Shown: one piece after another, positions 10,214 to 19,056 of the stretch | Layout: every line of letters starts with the position of its first letter | How positions within the stretch are numbered: position 1 is the first letter of the stretch | Source of the DNA: Dactylosporangium sucinum | GTDB taxonomy: Bacteria > Actinomycetota > Actinomycetes > Mycobacteriales > Micromonosporaceae | Direction of reading: 5' to 3' | Assembly (NCBI RefSeq): GCF_014647515.1 | Contig: NZ_BMPI01000055.1 | Location: 1,627 to 65,626, forward strand | DNA: 64,000 nt | The notes under the pieces: generated by a model | Database searches by the model: none | Seen by the model: only the letters and a program-made list of their open reading frames with translations | What the model was told of the DNA's origin: nothing | Program-made: the position numbers and the translations under genes

Positions 10214-10243
10214 GTGACCCGTCAACTGCCGGTGGCGGCGTGA
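10214..10243 (+). CDS. Nine-residue leader-like ORF
   Basis: GTG 10214 with GGAGG 4 nt upstream encodes MTRQLPVAA and stops at TGA 10241-10243. The stop overlaps the GTG of the next small ORF (GTGA). It lies 30 bp downstream of the perfect BlaI-type operator. It could be a translational leader for the next ORFs; that is inference. Confidence 0.3.
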   Translation: MTRQLPVAA

Positions 10244-10353
10244 AACGGCGCTGCATGCTCGCGAGGTGGTTCCGTCCCCGCCTTGCGATCAACTCCACGC
10301 GGTCCGACGTGGGTGTTGTTCCCGGCGAACCGTCTGGGGTGAAGTGGCCGTGA
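10240..10353 (+). CDS. Small basic hypothetical ORF, 37 aa
   Basis: It starts at a GTG overlapping the preceding stop and ends in a TGA that overlaps the next GTG. The product begins MKRRCMLARWFRPRL, with one Cys and a basic N-terminus; no family is recognised. The main support is the chain of GTGA overlaps between two operators. Chance open frames of this length are common in high-GC DNA. Confidence 0.3.
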   Translation: MKRRCMLARWFRPRLAINSTRSDVGVVPGEPSGVKWP

Positions 10354-10487
10354 CCAAGTCGACCGCGCCTGCTGTCGTCCGCAGTGCCGGCACTCCAGCC
10401 CCTGCCTGGCCCGGTCGGAAGGCGACTCCGCCTCGCAGTGCTGTGTCGCAGCGGGGTCCTGTGAATTCGGCAGCTATCAATTACTAG
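10350..10487 (+). CDS. Small hypothetical ORF, 45 aa, ending inside an operator
   Basis: It starts at GTG 10350 overlapping the previous stop. The product is Ala/Pro/Arg-rich and ends AAINY; the final TAC TAG codons form the first bases of the operator at 10482-10498. No homology is recognised. It is the third member of the coupled chain from 10214. Confidence 0.3.
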   Translation: MTKSTAPAVVRSAGTPAPAWPGRKATPPRSAVSQRGPVNSAAINY

Positions 10488-10498
10488 GATACATAGTA
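10482..10498. promoter_or_regulatory. BlaI-type operator upstream of the cytochrome c maturation operon
   Basis: TACTAGG-ATA-CATAGTA: 7-3-7 architecture with six of seven arm positions complementary. It lies 80 bp upstream of the CopD-CtaG fusion gene and overlaps the stop codon of the small ORF before it. Confidence 0.72.
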
Positions 10499-10579
10499 CT
10501 GATGGATCGGAAGGCCAGGACAGCCGTTCACGGCATGAACCGGCGAGCGCACACGAGTTCGCAAGGGGGGTGGTCGACG

Positions 10580-12646
10580 ATGACGGTTGCGACGCCAGGT
10601 GGCGACGGGGTTCGCCGCTGGCTGCCGCTCGCGGTCGCGGCCGGTGTCGTCACGTTCGGTGGTGCCGCGGCGGTTCTGGCGCTGCGCGGCGCAGGCGGGT
10701 GGCCGAGCGGGCCGCTGCCGGGTATCACTTCGGCGGGTCCCGTCACCGACTGGGGCCTTCCGCTGTCACGTGTCGGCCGAACACTCGCGTCATCGGCGAC
10801 CATCGGCATGCTGATGGCGGCGACCGTCCTCACCCCGCAAGCGCCCGGATCGTGCCGGATGCTGGCGGCCGTCGGACAGCGGTCGCTGCGTAACGCAGGC
10901 TGGGCTGCGGCCGGATGGATGCTGGCTACGACGGCGAATGCGGCCTTCACGCTGTCCGATCTCATGGCTGTACCAACATGGCAAGCGCTCGCGCCTGCGA
11001 CGATGTGGGAATTCCTGACCGGGACGTCCTCCGGTCGAGCGTCGTCGGTGAGCGCGGCCACAGCCGGCGTCATCGTGGTCACGGCGCGAGTCGGTCGTTC
11101 CGCCGCCACCGGTATCGGGCTTGCGGCTCTGGCGATGGTCGGTGTGCTCGCGCCGGTGTTCACCGGGCACGCAGCCGCCCAAGGCAGTCATCAGATTGCG
11201 GTATCGGCGTTGGTGCTGCATGTCGGCGCAGCCACGGTCTGGGCCGGCGGCCTGGCCGGGCTGCTGGCCTGCCGTCACCTTGCTCCGGAGGCGTTGGCAC
11301 GCTCGATCAGGCGGTTCTCATGGGTCGCCGCGGTATGCATGGTGGCGGTCGCGGCCAGCGGTCTGATCAGCGCCGCCGTACGCCTGCCCACCCCGTCGAG
11401 CCTTCTCGCCACCGGCTACGGATGGCTGCTACTCGGCAAGACAACCGCCTTGTGTGCGCTGGCGTTCGTGGGCTTCCTGCAGCGTGCCCGGTCGATACCG
11501 GCCCTCGCCACCGGGGACCGCCGAGTACTCGTCCGGACCACGGTCGCCGAAGCGGCCCTGTTCGGTCTCACGTTCGGTCTGGCCGCTGGGTTGTCCCGCA
11601 CACCACCACCGGCTTCCTTCGTACCTGAGGACCCCGCCGCGCGGCTGCTCGGCTTCCCGATGCCCGGCCCGCCGACGGCACGCTCGCTCCTCGTCGACTG
11701 GCTGCCGGAACCGCTCACGCTGACCGCAGCCACCGTCGCCGTCGCGCTCTATCTGGCCGCGGTATGGCGACTGTGGCGCCGCGGCGACCACTGGCCGGTC
11801 GCACGCACGGCAATGTGGGTAAGCGGCTGGGTTGTCGTCATCGTGGCCACCAGCAGCGGCCTGGCCCGCTATGCCCCGGTCCTGTTCAGCGCGCACATGA
11901 TCCAGCACATGATCCTGACGATGGTGGCCCCCATCCTGTTTGTGTTGGCCGCACCAGCAACCGTCGGACTGCGCGCGCTGCGGCCGTCGGCCGATCCGGC
12001 CTGGGCCGGCCCCCGTGAGTGGATCACCGCTGCCCTGCACAGCCGATCCGCACGACTGCTCACCCACCCGGCCGTGGCATTTGGCATCTACACGACAAGC
12101 CTCTACGGCATGTATCTCACCGACCTCTACGAGATCGCGCTGCGGTCCCATCTGGGCCACCTGGTGATGATCGCCCACTTCCTCGGAGCGGGATACCTCT
12201 TCTTCTGGGTGCTCATCGGCGCCGACCCCTCACCTCGGCCGCGTCCGGCCTTCCCGTTCCGGCTGGTCATCCTGCTCATCTTCATGGCCATGCATGCCAT
12301 CTTCGGCCTGATCATGATGCAGACCCAGGAGGTCATCGCCAACGACTGGTACAGCCAACTGGGTCGGCCATGGGGCAACGGCGCGCTGGCCGATCAAAAG
12401 GTCGGCGGCGGCATCGCCTGGGCGTCGGGTGAACTGCCGGCCCTCACTGTGGCGATTGCACTCGTCGTTCAATGGTCACGCTCGGACGCCCGCGCGGACG
12501 CCCGCTACGACCGCAGCGTCGATCGCGCCGAGCGCAGCGGCGCGGACAACGCCCACGCCGCTTACAACCGCATGCTGGCACAACTTGCCGAACGAGACGG
12601 CCGGCCGCGCCCGACCGAGGCCGCACCCGCCGGGGATCGCCAATGA
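10580..12646 (+). CDS. CopD-CtaG fusion membrane protein (copper import / oxidase copper delivery), copy 1
   Basis: About 688 aa, almost entirely membrane. The N-terminal half (about 1-370) is a CopD-type domain with family blocks GHAAAQGSHQIAVSALVLHVGA and LSRTPPPA. The C-terminal half (about 390-640) is a CtaG/caa3-assembly domain with conserved Met/His runs (FSAHMIQHMILTM, HAIFGLIMM) suited to copper binding. ATG 10580 has a G-rich ribosome-binding site 6 nt upstream; an ATG at 10502 is in frame but would put a polar tail before the signal. It heads the cytochrome c maturation operon and is paralogous to 22850-24868. Likely role: moving copper for cytochrome oxidase assembly. Confidence 0.88.
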   Translation: MTVATPGGDGVRRWLPLAVAAGVVTFGGAAAVLALRGAGGWPSGPLPGITSAGPVTDWGLPLSRVGRTLASSATIGMLMAATVLTPQAPGSCRMLAAVGQRSLRNAGWAAAGWMLATTANAAFTLSDLMAVPTWQALAPATMWEFLTGTSSGRASSVSAATAGVIVVTARVGRSAATGIGLAALAMVGVLAPVFTGHAAAQGSHQIAVSALVLHVGAATVWAGGLAGLLACRHLAPEALARSIRRFSWVAAVCMVAVAASGLISAAVRLPTPSSLLATGYGWLLLGKTTALCALAFVGFLQRARSIPALATGDRRVLVRTTVAEAALFGLTFGLAAGLSRTPPPASFVPEDPAARLLGFPMPGPPTARSLLVDWLPEPLTLTAATVAVALYLAAVWRLWRRGDHWPVARTAMWVSGWVVVIVATSSGLARYAPVLFSAHMIQHMILTMVAPILFVLAAPATVGLRALRPSADPAWAGPREWITAALHSRSARLLTHPAVAFGIYTTSLYGMYLTDLYEIALRSHLGHLVMIAHFLGAGYLFFWVLIGADPSPRPRPAFPFRLVILLIFMAMHAIFGLIMMQTQEVIANDWYSQLGRPWGNGALADQKVGGGIAWASGELPALTVAIALVVQWSRSDARADARYDRSVDRAERSGADNAHAAYNRMLAQLAERDGRPRPTEAAPAGDRQ

Positions 12647-12834
12647 CGGCCGCGGCCCGCCTGTTGACCAGCTGGCAGCCCCACCGGGTGTCGTCGTCAT
12701 CACCCGGCAGCTGGCACGACCTCCGCAACACGATCAATGCGGGGGAGTGCGGGGCGCCGGCGGCCGCGGCGCATCGTCGCGGCCGCGGGCGTCGCAGCAG
12801 CACCGTGCCGAGATCGGTGCGGGGGGTCAGGTGA
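12643..12834 (+). CDS. Small hypothetical ORF bridging copD-ctaG and resB
   Basis: 63 aa. It starts at an ATG overlapping the copD-ctaG stop (ATGA) and ends at a TGA overlapping the GTG of resB (GTGA). The product is Ala/Arg/Ser-rich with one Cys and no recognised domain. Its value may be only translational coupling between the flanking genes; it may also be a chance frame. Confidence 0.35.
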   Translation: MTAAARLLTSWQPHRVSSSSPGSWHDLRNTINAGECGAPAAAAHRRGRGRRSSTVPRSVRGVR

Positions 12835-14456
12835 ACCGTCGTGGGCGCGTGGCCGCATCACTGCGTCGTTTGTGGCGGCAGCTGACCAGCATGCGCACCG
12901 CACTGGTGCTGTTGCTGCTCCTCGCGGTGGCTGCGGTGCCTGGTTCGGTGTTGCCGCAGCGCAGTCTGGCACCCGAGCAGGTCGAGGCCTACCGCCGGGA
13001 CAAGCCGGCGTTGGCGGAGTGGTTCGACAGGTTCGGGCTGTTCGACGCCTACGCTTCGCCGTGGTTCGCGGCAATCTATCTGCTGCTGTTCACATCATTG
13101 ATCGGGTGCGTGTTGCCACGGCTGGGCGAACACGCTCGGGCGTTGCGGCGCAAGCCGCCGGCGGCGCCACGGAACTTCCGGCGGTTGCCGGCGCACGCCG
13201 AGGTCGGCGATGCCCCTGCCGAGGCTCGACCGGTGGGCGAGAGGCTGCAGCAGCTCATGCGCTCCCGGCGCTACCGGGTTGTGGCGTACTCCGAGGACGG
13301 TGGCCACGTTACGGTCGCGGCGGAAAAGGGGCATCTCAAGGAGACCGGCAACTTACTCTTCCATGCAGCGTTGCTGGCAGTGCTGGCGGGAGTCGCGTTC
13401 GGCTACGGCTGGGGTTGGTCCGGAAACCGGATTCTGGTAGCCGGCCCCGACACCGGCTTCTGCACCGGACTGCAACAGTTTGACGAGTACGCCTTGGGTC
13501 CGCGTCTGGGCGCCGAAGACCTCCCCGGGTACTGTCTGCAACTCGAACGCTTCGACGCTGACTTTCTCGACACCGGCCAGCCCACAACGTTCCAGGCCGA
13601 CGTCACCTGGACAGCTCCGCGAGCCGCCCGGACCGGCCGCCAGCGGCTCGAGGTCAACACACCGTTGCGGCTTGACGGAGCGAACGTGTACCTACTGGGT
13701 CACGGCTACGCCCCGATCCTCCGCTACACCGATCGGCAGGGCCGGGCCCAGACGTCGGTGTCGGCATTCCTGCCGGTCGACGGCATGCTGACCAGCGAGG
13801 GCGCGGCGCTGTTTCCCGACGCCAACGCCGACGGTACGTCGGGAGCGCGTTCGACCGACGCTCAGGTGGCGTTCTCCGGGGTGTACGTGCCAACGGTGCC
13901 GACGTCCGGGCCTCTCGCACTGTCAGCTCATCCGGCGGAACGAGCGCCGGGACTCTTGCTGACCGCATACCGAGGCGACCTTGGCCTCGACAACGGTGTG
14001 CCGCAGTCGGTGTACCAGATCCCTCGCCGGGCGGTGGACGACGGACGGCTGATCCAACTGCCCGAGGCGAACACACTGCTGCGGCCCGGCGAGCGGTGGA
14101 TCCTCGACGACGGCACCAGTGTGGAGTTTCTCGGAACCCGTCGATGGATCTCGATCACAGTCCGCCACGACCCCGGCGAGCCCGTCGTATTGGCGGCGGT
14201 CATTGGGATCATGACGGGCCTGGTTCCCATGCTCGGGGTGCGTCGCCGGCGGATCTGGTTTCGAGTCCTGCCGACCTCCAGCGGGTGCACGATCACCGCC
14301 GGTGGGTTGCCCAGGGTCGACTATCCGGGGTTCGCCGCCGAGTTCGCGGCCGCCGTGGCGGCGGCTCGCGGCGCCGTCGGTGCGGTCGCGTCGGTGCGGG
14401 CAACAGGCGGTCCGCCAGCCGGTACGGCCTCGGTCGCCGATGGTGTCCGGTCGTGA
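12831..14456 (+). CDS. resB: Cytochrome c biogenesis protein ResB (Ccs1)
   Basis: 541 aa. The N-terminal helix block LRRLWRQLTSMRTALVLLLL, followed by VPGSVLPQRS, is diagnostic for ResB/Ccs1. A second and third helix lie near residues 75-95 and 170-190, a large extracytoplasmic domain follows, and the last helix lies around 450-475. With CcsB it forms the system II haem-channel and ligation complex that attaches haem to apocytochrome c outside the membrane. GTG 12831 overlaps the preceding small ORF. It belongs to the operon under the operator at 10482. Confidence 0.92.
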   Translation: MNRRGRVAASLRRLWRQLTSMRTALVLLLLLAVAAVPGSVLPQRSLAPEQVEAYRRDKPALAEWFDRFGLFDAYASPWFAAIYLLLFTSLIGCVLPRLGEHARALRRKPPAAPRNFRRLPAHAEVGDAPAEARPVGERLQQLMRSRRYRVVAYSEDGGHVTVAAEKGHLKETGNLLFHAALLAVLAGVAFGYGWGWSGNRILVAGPDTGFCTGLQQFDEYALGPRLGAEDLPGYCLQLERFDADFLDTGQPTTFQADVTWTAPRAARTGRQRLEVNTPLRLDGANVYLLGHGYAPILRYTDRQGRAQTSVSAFLPVDGMLTSEGAALFPDANADGTSGARSTDAQVAFSGVYVPTVPTSGPLALSAHPAERAPGLLLTAYRGDLGLDNGVPQSVYQIPRRAVDDGRLIQLPEANTLLRPGERWILDDGTSVEFLGTRRWISITVRHDPGEPVVLAAVIGIMTGLVPMLGVRRRRIWFRVLPTSSGCTITAGGLPRVDYPGFAAEFAAAVAAARGAVGAVASVRATGGPPAGTASVADGVRS

Positions 14457-14524
14457 GGTCCTGCCGGTGCTCGACGGCCGAGGCGTCGAGCCCGGCCTAC
14501 GTCTCGGATGAGCCGACACGTGAA

Positions 14525-15154
14525 ATGGAGTGGTCACGCGTGCAGCGGAACATCGTGTGGTGGTCGACCGTGGTCACCGGGCTGATCGTGTTCAGCATGG
14601 GAACGGCAGGGTGTGCCGATGGGCCAGTGCAATCCGATGGGCAGCCCGGGGGTGGTCTCCGCGCCGGGAACGCAGGACCAGTTGCCGCCGGGCCTACCGG
14701 AGTTGTCGCGGCCGCAGATCGAGCTCGGGCGCCGAGGCTGGAGGGCGAACTGCTCGACGGTGGTCGGTTCGACCCCGAGTCAGTCGCCGGGATGGCTGTG
14801 GTGGTGAACTTCTGGGCATCGTGGTGCGCGCCGTGCCGTGCCGAGGCGGAAGAACTCAACGCCACTGCCGAGGCGACCCGGGAACTCGGGGCCAGATTCG
14901 TCGGCGTGAACGTCCGTGACGGCCGCGACCAGGCACGCGCATTCGTGGAAGGGCGGGAGCTGTACCCGAGCCTGTTCGATCCGCCGGGCCGCATCGCGCT
15001 CGCCTTCACCGACGTACCGCCGAACACGATCCCGGCCACGGTGATCATCGACCGGCGGGGCCGGGTGGCGGTCGTACTGCGCAAGGCCGTGACCCAGCGG
15101 GAACTGGAGCCGTTGGTGCGTCAGGTCGCAGAGGAGCCCGCCGCCGGTGGGTGA
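14525..15154 (+). CDS. TlpA/ResA-like thioredoxin lipoprotein
   Basis: About 209 aa. The membrane-targeting helix ends in TAGC, a lipobox. A thioredoxin-fold domain follows with active site WCAPC (Trp100, Cys101, Cys104 from ATG 14525) and the cis-Pro segment PNTIPATVIID. It reduces apocytochrome c cysteines for haem attachment, taking electrons from CcdA. Start choice is uncertain: a GTG at 14453 overlaps the resB stop (GTGA) in the same frame and would add 24 residues; GTG 14540, with GGAG upstream, is a third option. Confidence 0.9.
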   Translation: MEWSRVQRNIVWWSTVVTGLIVFSMGTAGCADGPVQSDGQPGGGLRAGNAGPVAAGPTGVVAAADRARAPRLEGELLDGGRFDPESVAGMAVVVNFWASWCAPCRAEAEELNATAEATRELGARFVGVNVRDGRDQARAFVEGRELYPSLFDPPGRIALAFTDVPPNTIPATVIIDRRGRVAVVLRKAVTQRELEPLVRQVAEEPAAGG

Positions 15155-15935
15155 GCTGTTCGCCATGATCGCGACATCCGGCCCGCTGGTCCTGGCGTTG
15201 ACCGTCGCCGCACTTGCAGGGCTGGCGAGCTTCCTGTCGCCGTGCGTCCTGCCGTTGGTGCCCGGCTACGTCTCGTACGTCACCGGTATGGCTGGTGTGG
15301 CAGCGCCAGGCCCGGACGGGAACGCCCAGCTGCCCACGACCGCGGAGCGCTCCGCGGCAGGGGGGCGCATGTTCGCCGGGACGTTGCTGTTTGTCGCGGG
15401 GTTCACGACCGTGTTCATCCTTACCGCTGTGACCGCGGCCGGCGCGGGACGACTGCTGCTGGTGCAAGCCCGGACGGTTGAGATCGTCGCCGGCGGGTTG
15501 ACGATCCTGCTCGGCCTGAGCTTCCTCGGCTTGCTGCCAGTCGCGCAGTACGAGCGGCGGTGGCGCCGGCTGCCGGTACCCGGCCTGCTCGGTGCCCCGA
15601 TGCTCGGCGTGGTCTTCGGGGTGGGATGGGTGCCCTGCGTCAGCCCGACCCTAGGTGCTGTGCTCGCGCTCGCCGCGGTTGACGCTACGGTCGGTCGTGC
15701 CGTCGCGCTCGCGGTGGCGTACTGCGGTGGCCTGGGCACACCGTTCATCTTGTTCGGGCTGGGCTTCCGCCGGGTCCTGACAGCGCTCGCGGTCGCCCGC
15801 CGGCACACCCGGACGATCACCGGCGTCGGCGGGGCGCTGCTCATCGCGATCGGGTTGGCACTGATGACGGGCTGGTGGTCGGTGTTCACCATTTGGCTTC
15901 GCGCGACGCTGGGCCCGGGACAGGTCGGCATATGA
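15147..15935 (+). CDS. ccdA: Cytochrome c biogenesis protein CcdA
   Basis: 262 aa with about six membrane helices. It carries both signature motifs of the thiol-transfer pair: LSPCVLPLVPGY (Cys33) and WVPCVSPTLG (Cys near 160). CcdA carries electrons from cytoplasmic thioredoxin across the membrane to the TlpA-like protein encoded just upstream. The GTG start overlaps the tlpA stop by 8 nt. Confidence 0.93.
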   Translation: MGELFAMIATSGPLVLALTVAALAGLASFLSPCVLPLVPGYVSYVTGMAGVAAPGPDGNAQLPTTAERSAAGGRMFAGTLLFVAGFTTVFILTAVTAAGAGRLLLVQARTVEIVAGGLTILLGLSFLGLLPVAQYERRWRRLPVPGLLGAPMLGVVFGVGWVPCVSPTLGAVLALAAVDATVGRAVALAVAYCGGLGTPFILFGLGFRRVLTALAVARRHTRTITGVGGALLIAIGLALMTGWWSVFTIWLRATLGPGQVGI

Positions 15936-16153
15936 CGTCTCGCTGCGAGCTGCATCGGTCACCACTGGTCGGCAGGGGAGCACGAACCTTGCGCTGGTGC
16001 CGAGCTCGAGCCACCCGTTCGGCAGCCACACACCGACCGCACTGCACGGCGACGGGCGAAGTCGTCCGTGAAAACCGCCGGAGCGCGCCCAGGCTCGTCA
16101 CCGAACGCACGTCGTCGTGCAAGAAGGAGCCCCATCATGGCCCCGTTGTCTGA
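15932..16153 (+). CDS. Possible coupled small ORF, 73 aa
   Basis: It starts at an ATG overlapping the ccdA stop (ATGA) and runs 17 nt into ccsB. The product is Arg/Cys/His-rich, starting MTSRCELHR, with no known domain. It fills the otherwise empty 200-bp ccdA-ccsB gap. It may well be a chance frame. Confidence 0.2.
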   Translation: MTSRCELHRSPLVGRGARTLRWCRARATRSAATHRPHCTATGEVVRENRRSAPRLVTERTSSCKKEPHHGPVV

Positions 16154-17120
16154 CCAACTGCTCGCGGTAACACTCGTGGCGTACCTCCTCGCGATGGTGG
16201 CCTACACCTTCGAGCACGCAGTACGCCGAGTCGGCTCCGTCGCACCAGCGGCATCGCGTTTGCCGGCAGTGCGTGTCGCCGCGTCACCGGCAGCCTCTCA
16301 ACCGAGTCCAGATCCCGAACTGACGAGCGACGCCGTGCCGAGTCCGTGGGCCCATCGGGCCGGCTGGGCCGCGATCATCGCTACCGGCATCGGTGTCATC
16401 GCCCACCTAAGTTGCCTGATCAGCCGGGGTATCGAGGCTCGGCGAGTCCCGTGGGGCAACATGTACGAGTTCGTTCTCGCCGTCACGCTGGTCGGCGTCC
16501 TGGCGTGGCTGGCGATCGTGCTGCGCAGACCGGCCATCCGCCCCGTCGGGCTGTACGTCACACTCGCAGCGGTCATTCTGCTCGGGCTGGCCGGGATGCG
16601 TCTGTACACCGCTGCCGGCCCGCTCGTGCCGGCACTGAACTCGTACTGGCTGAAAATCCACGTCAGCACGGCCGCGATCGCCTCCGGCATCTTCCTGCTC
16701 GGGTTCATTGCCGCCTCCGGATACCTGGCCCGCCTTGTTTACGACCGGGCCGCCGCCACTGACAGGCCACCGGGACTGGTTGCCTCGGTCGGCCGGCACC
16801 TTCCTGCGGCCGCCACGCTGGAACGGCTCAGCTTCCAGGCGCACGCGGTCGCATTTCCGATCTGGTCCTTCGCCGTCGGCGCCGGCGCAATCTGGGCCGA
16901 AGCGGCTTGGGGCCGCTACTGGGGTTGGGATCCCAAGGAAACGTGGGCGTTCATCTCCTGGGTCGCCTACGCCGGCTACCTGCATGCCCACGCCACACCC
17001 AGCATCAAACGGCCCGTGGTCGCCTATCTCGCCATCGTCGCCTGGGGCACGATGATGTTCAATCTTTTCGCGGTCAATCTCCTGATCGCCGGCCTGCATT
17101 CGTACGCTGGCACCGAGTGA
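16137..17120 (+). CDS. ccsB: Cytochrome c biogenesis protein CcsB/CcsA (ResC), haem exporter-ligase
   Basis: About 327 aa with multiple membrane helices. The tryptophan-rich haem-handling motif WGWDPKETWAFISW is present near residue 265, with conserved histidines on either side (for example YLHAHATP). ATG 16137 has AAGGAG 7 nt upstream. Together with ResB it completes system II cytochrome c maturation. It is the last gene of the run that begins at 10580. Confidence 0.93.
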   Translation: MAPLSDQLLAVTLVAYLLAMVAYTFEHAVRRVGSVAPAASRLPAVRVAASPAASQPSPDPELTSDAVPSPWAHRAGWAAIIATGIGVIAHLSCLISRGIEARRVPWGNMYEFVLAVTLVGVLAWLAIVLRRPAIRPVGLYVTLAAVILLGLAGMRLYTAAGPLVPALNSYWLKIHVSTAAIASGIFLLGFIAASGYLARLVYDRAAATDRPPGLVASVGRHLPAAATLERLSFQAHAVAFPIWSFAVGAGAIWAEAAWGRYWGWDPKETWAFISWVAYAGYLHAHATPSIKRPVVAYLAIVAWGTMMFNLFAVNLLIAGLHSYAGTE

Positions 17121-17247
17121 TGCGTCCGAACCACCGGCGGCGGGCGCAGCGGGCCTTGCGGGCGCCGAAGGCCATCAGGCGTCACCGGCGAGCCGAGCGG
17201 ACGGGTCGCTGCCCCGAGACCGTCCCCCTCGCTGTCACCTGGCAGGC

Positions 17248-17264
17248 AACTATCGAGCATAGTA
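17248..17264. promoter_or_regulatory. BlaI-type operator upstream of the DUF3105 gene
   Basis: AACTATC-GAG-CATAGTA: 7-3-7 architecture with five of seven arm positions complementary. It lies between ccsB and the DUF3105 gene (start 17376). Confidence 0.68.
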
Positions 17265-17375
17265 GGATGCCTGTGTCGTCGGCGGGGACTGAACTCGCCG
17301 GTTTCAGTGCAAGGCATCGCGAGTCGTCCGACGCTGCTCCGCTGAACATCGATCATCTACATTCGACCAGACGGG

Positions 17376-18266
17376 ATGGGCATGTCCAGCCAGGAGCGCC
17401 AAGACCGCCCGAAGAGGGCCAGGGTAAGCAAGGGCTCTTCGACCAGTGCGGTCGAGGGCGGCAAGCCGCAGCGGACGAACGCCAAGCCGGTCGGGGCCAG
17501 GCCTGTGGCCAAGGTCGGCAAGCGGCCGCACGGCAAGGGCGGCAGTCGTCCCAATCGACGGATCGCTCCCGTCAAGGTCAACGACGGCCGGAACTGGATG
17601 CCGGTCGCGTTGTTCACGGTGGTCGGGCTGATCGCCGTGTCCATCATCGGATACGCGGGCTGGTCGGTCTACCAGAACGGTCTGAGCTGGTCGGACAGGG
17701 CGGCGCGCATCGACGGGATCGTGAACTGGCGCGAGCGGAATCCGGACGCGCTCACCGCTGACCACAAGGCCGGCGTCATCGACTACTCCACGATGCCGAT
17801 GAAGCCGCCGGCAGGCGGCAATCACAACGCCAACTGGCAGCGCTGCCAAGGCGACGTCTACGAGGCGGCTATCGCCACCGAGCACGCGATTCACAGCATG
17901 GAGCACGGCGCCGCATGGATCACGTACCAGCCGGGGTTGGCGAAGGAGCAGGTGGACCTGCTGGCGAACCTCGTGCGCGGCACCGACTACCGTCTGATGA
18001 GCCCGTTCGAAGGGCAGGACGCTCCGATATCCCTGCAGGTCTGGGGTTACCAACTCAAAGTCGACAACGCCCGTGACGCCCGGATCGCCACGTTCCTGAG
18101 CACGCTCGCCCCTCAGGCGGCCAAGGAGCAAGGGGCGACCTGCTCCAGCGGCGCAATCATCACAGAGACCGGCACCACCCCCCGGGACCTGTCTCCACCG
18201 CAGCAGCAACCAGGTGCTGGCCAAATGGGCGGCGCAGACCCAGACGGAGGCAACCACGGGGGCTGA
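17376..18266 (+). CDS. DUF3105 membrane-anchored protein
   Basis: 296 aa. A long basic cytoplasmic N-terminus (about 1-75, Lys/Arg/Gly-rich) precedes one membrane helix (about 82-105). The extracytoplasmic DUF3105 domain follows with its His-rich signature: GGNHNANWQRC, then HAIHSMEHGAAWITY. The tail is Pro/Gln/Gly-rich. DUF3105 has no established activity; the conserved His/Cys/Glu cluster looks like a metal site and the family often sits near copper genes. A BlaI-type operator lies 112 bp upstream. Confidence 0.85.
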   Translation: MGMSSQERQDRPKRARVSKGSSTSAVEGGKPQRTNAKPVGARPVAKVGKRPHGKGGSRPNRRIAPVKVNDGRNWMPVALFTVVGLIAVSIIGYAGWSVYQNGLSWSDRAARIDGIVNWRERNPDALTADHKAGVIDYSTMPMKPPAGGNHNANWQRCQGDVYEAAIATEHAIHSMEHGAAWITYQPGLAKEQVDLLANLVRGTDYRLMSPFEGQDAPISLQVWGYQLKVDNARDARIATFLSTLAPQAAKEQGATCSSGAIITETGTTPRDLSPPQQQPGAGQMGGADPDGGNHGG

Positions 18267-18474
18267 CCGGCGCAAGGCTGCCCGTCAATCGGACACCGAC
18301 CGGACGGCGCATCGGAGCATGCGTACAGGCGACACTGATGTGGCAGCCGCGTTTGCCGGGGCGTAGCGTCCGCGGCTCATCGTCACTGGCTTCATCGCCG
18401 TGACAAGGCTCAGCCTTGTCCGCGTTCGACGCTGCGATTCGTCGCTACGCCCAACGCTGGGAAGCATGCGGTGC

Positions 18475-19014
18475 CTACCGGGCCCCTGGGCGCGCTGCGG
18501 TGTCGGCGGAGGACTCGGACGGAGACTCCTGTCCGACTGCGAGGAGACGACCGAACTGGCGCGCCAGCTCCGGGCCGGCCATGCCGACCGCGTGGAACGT
18601 GTGGATGGTGCCGTCGGCCATGCCGACGGTGACCTCCACCCGGCCGTGCTCGGGCTTGCTGTTGGCCCAGCGCACCGCGTCGACGGCGATGTCAGGAGCG
18701 GATTCGCCACGGCGCATCGTTCGTTCGGCTTGGAGGGCGAACAGCCACACGACGAAGGCGGTGACGCCGGCGGCGATGGCCAGGATCAGCGCCGCCGCCG
18801 CAAGCGCTGCACCCAGATCGCGGTTGACGGCGTGCCCGAAGCCGAGTCCAAGCGCCGCGATGGCAAAGGCGGCGAACACGGCGCCACCCGCGAGGCGCAA
18901 CAACCGGCCGCGCCGAGCGCTGTGATCGATGACGTGCACCCCGGCCTCGACGAACAGCAGCGTGACCGGGGTGTCAGCGGCAGTGCGGACACCCGAAAGC
19001 TTCACGATCACCAA
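18475..19014 (-). CDS. Hypothetical membrane protein
   Basis: 179 aa. After a hydrophilic N-terminus, two closely spaced hydrophobic segments occur at about 38-58 and 68-98, followed by a soluble C-terminal domain (about 105-165, including VEVTVGMADGTIHTFHAVGM). I do not recognise the family. It lies between convergent and tail-to-head neighbours with no operon partner. Confidence 0.65.
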   Translation of the reverse strand: MVIVKLSGVRTAADTPVTLLFVEAGVHVIDHSARRGRLLRLAGGAVFAAFAIAALGLGFGHAVNRDLGAALAAAALILAIAAGVTAFVVWLFALQAERTMRRGESAPDIAVDAVRWANSKPEHGRVEVTVGMADGTIHTFHAVGMAGPELARQFGRLLAVGQESPSESSADTAARPGAR

Positions 19015-19056
19015 CGATACGCCATCCGATCGGCACCTCGCCTGGCTCGCCGCAGG

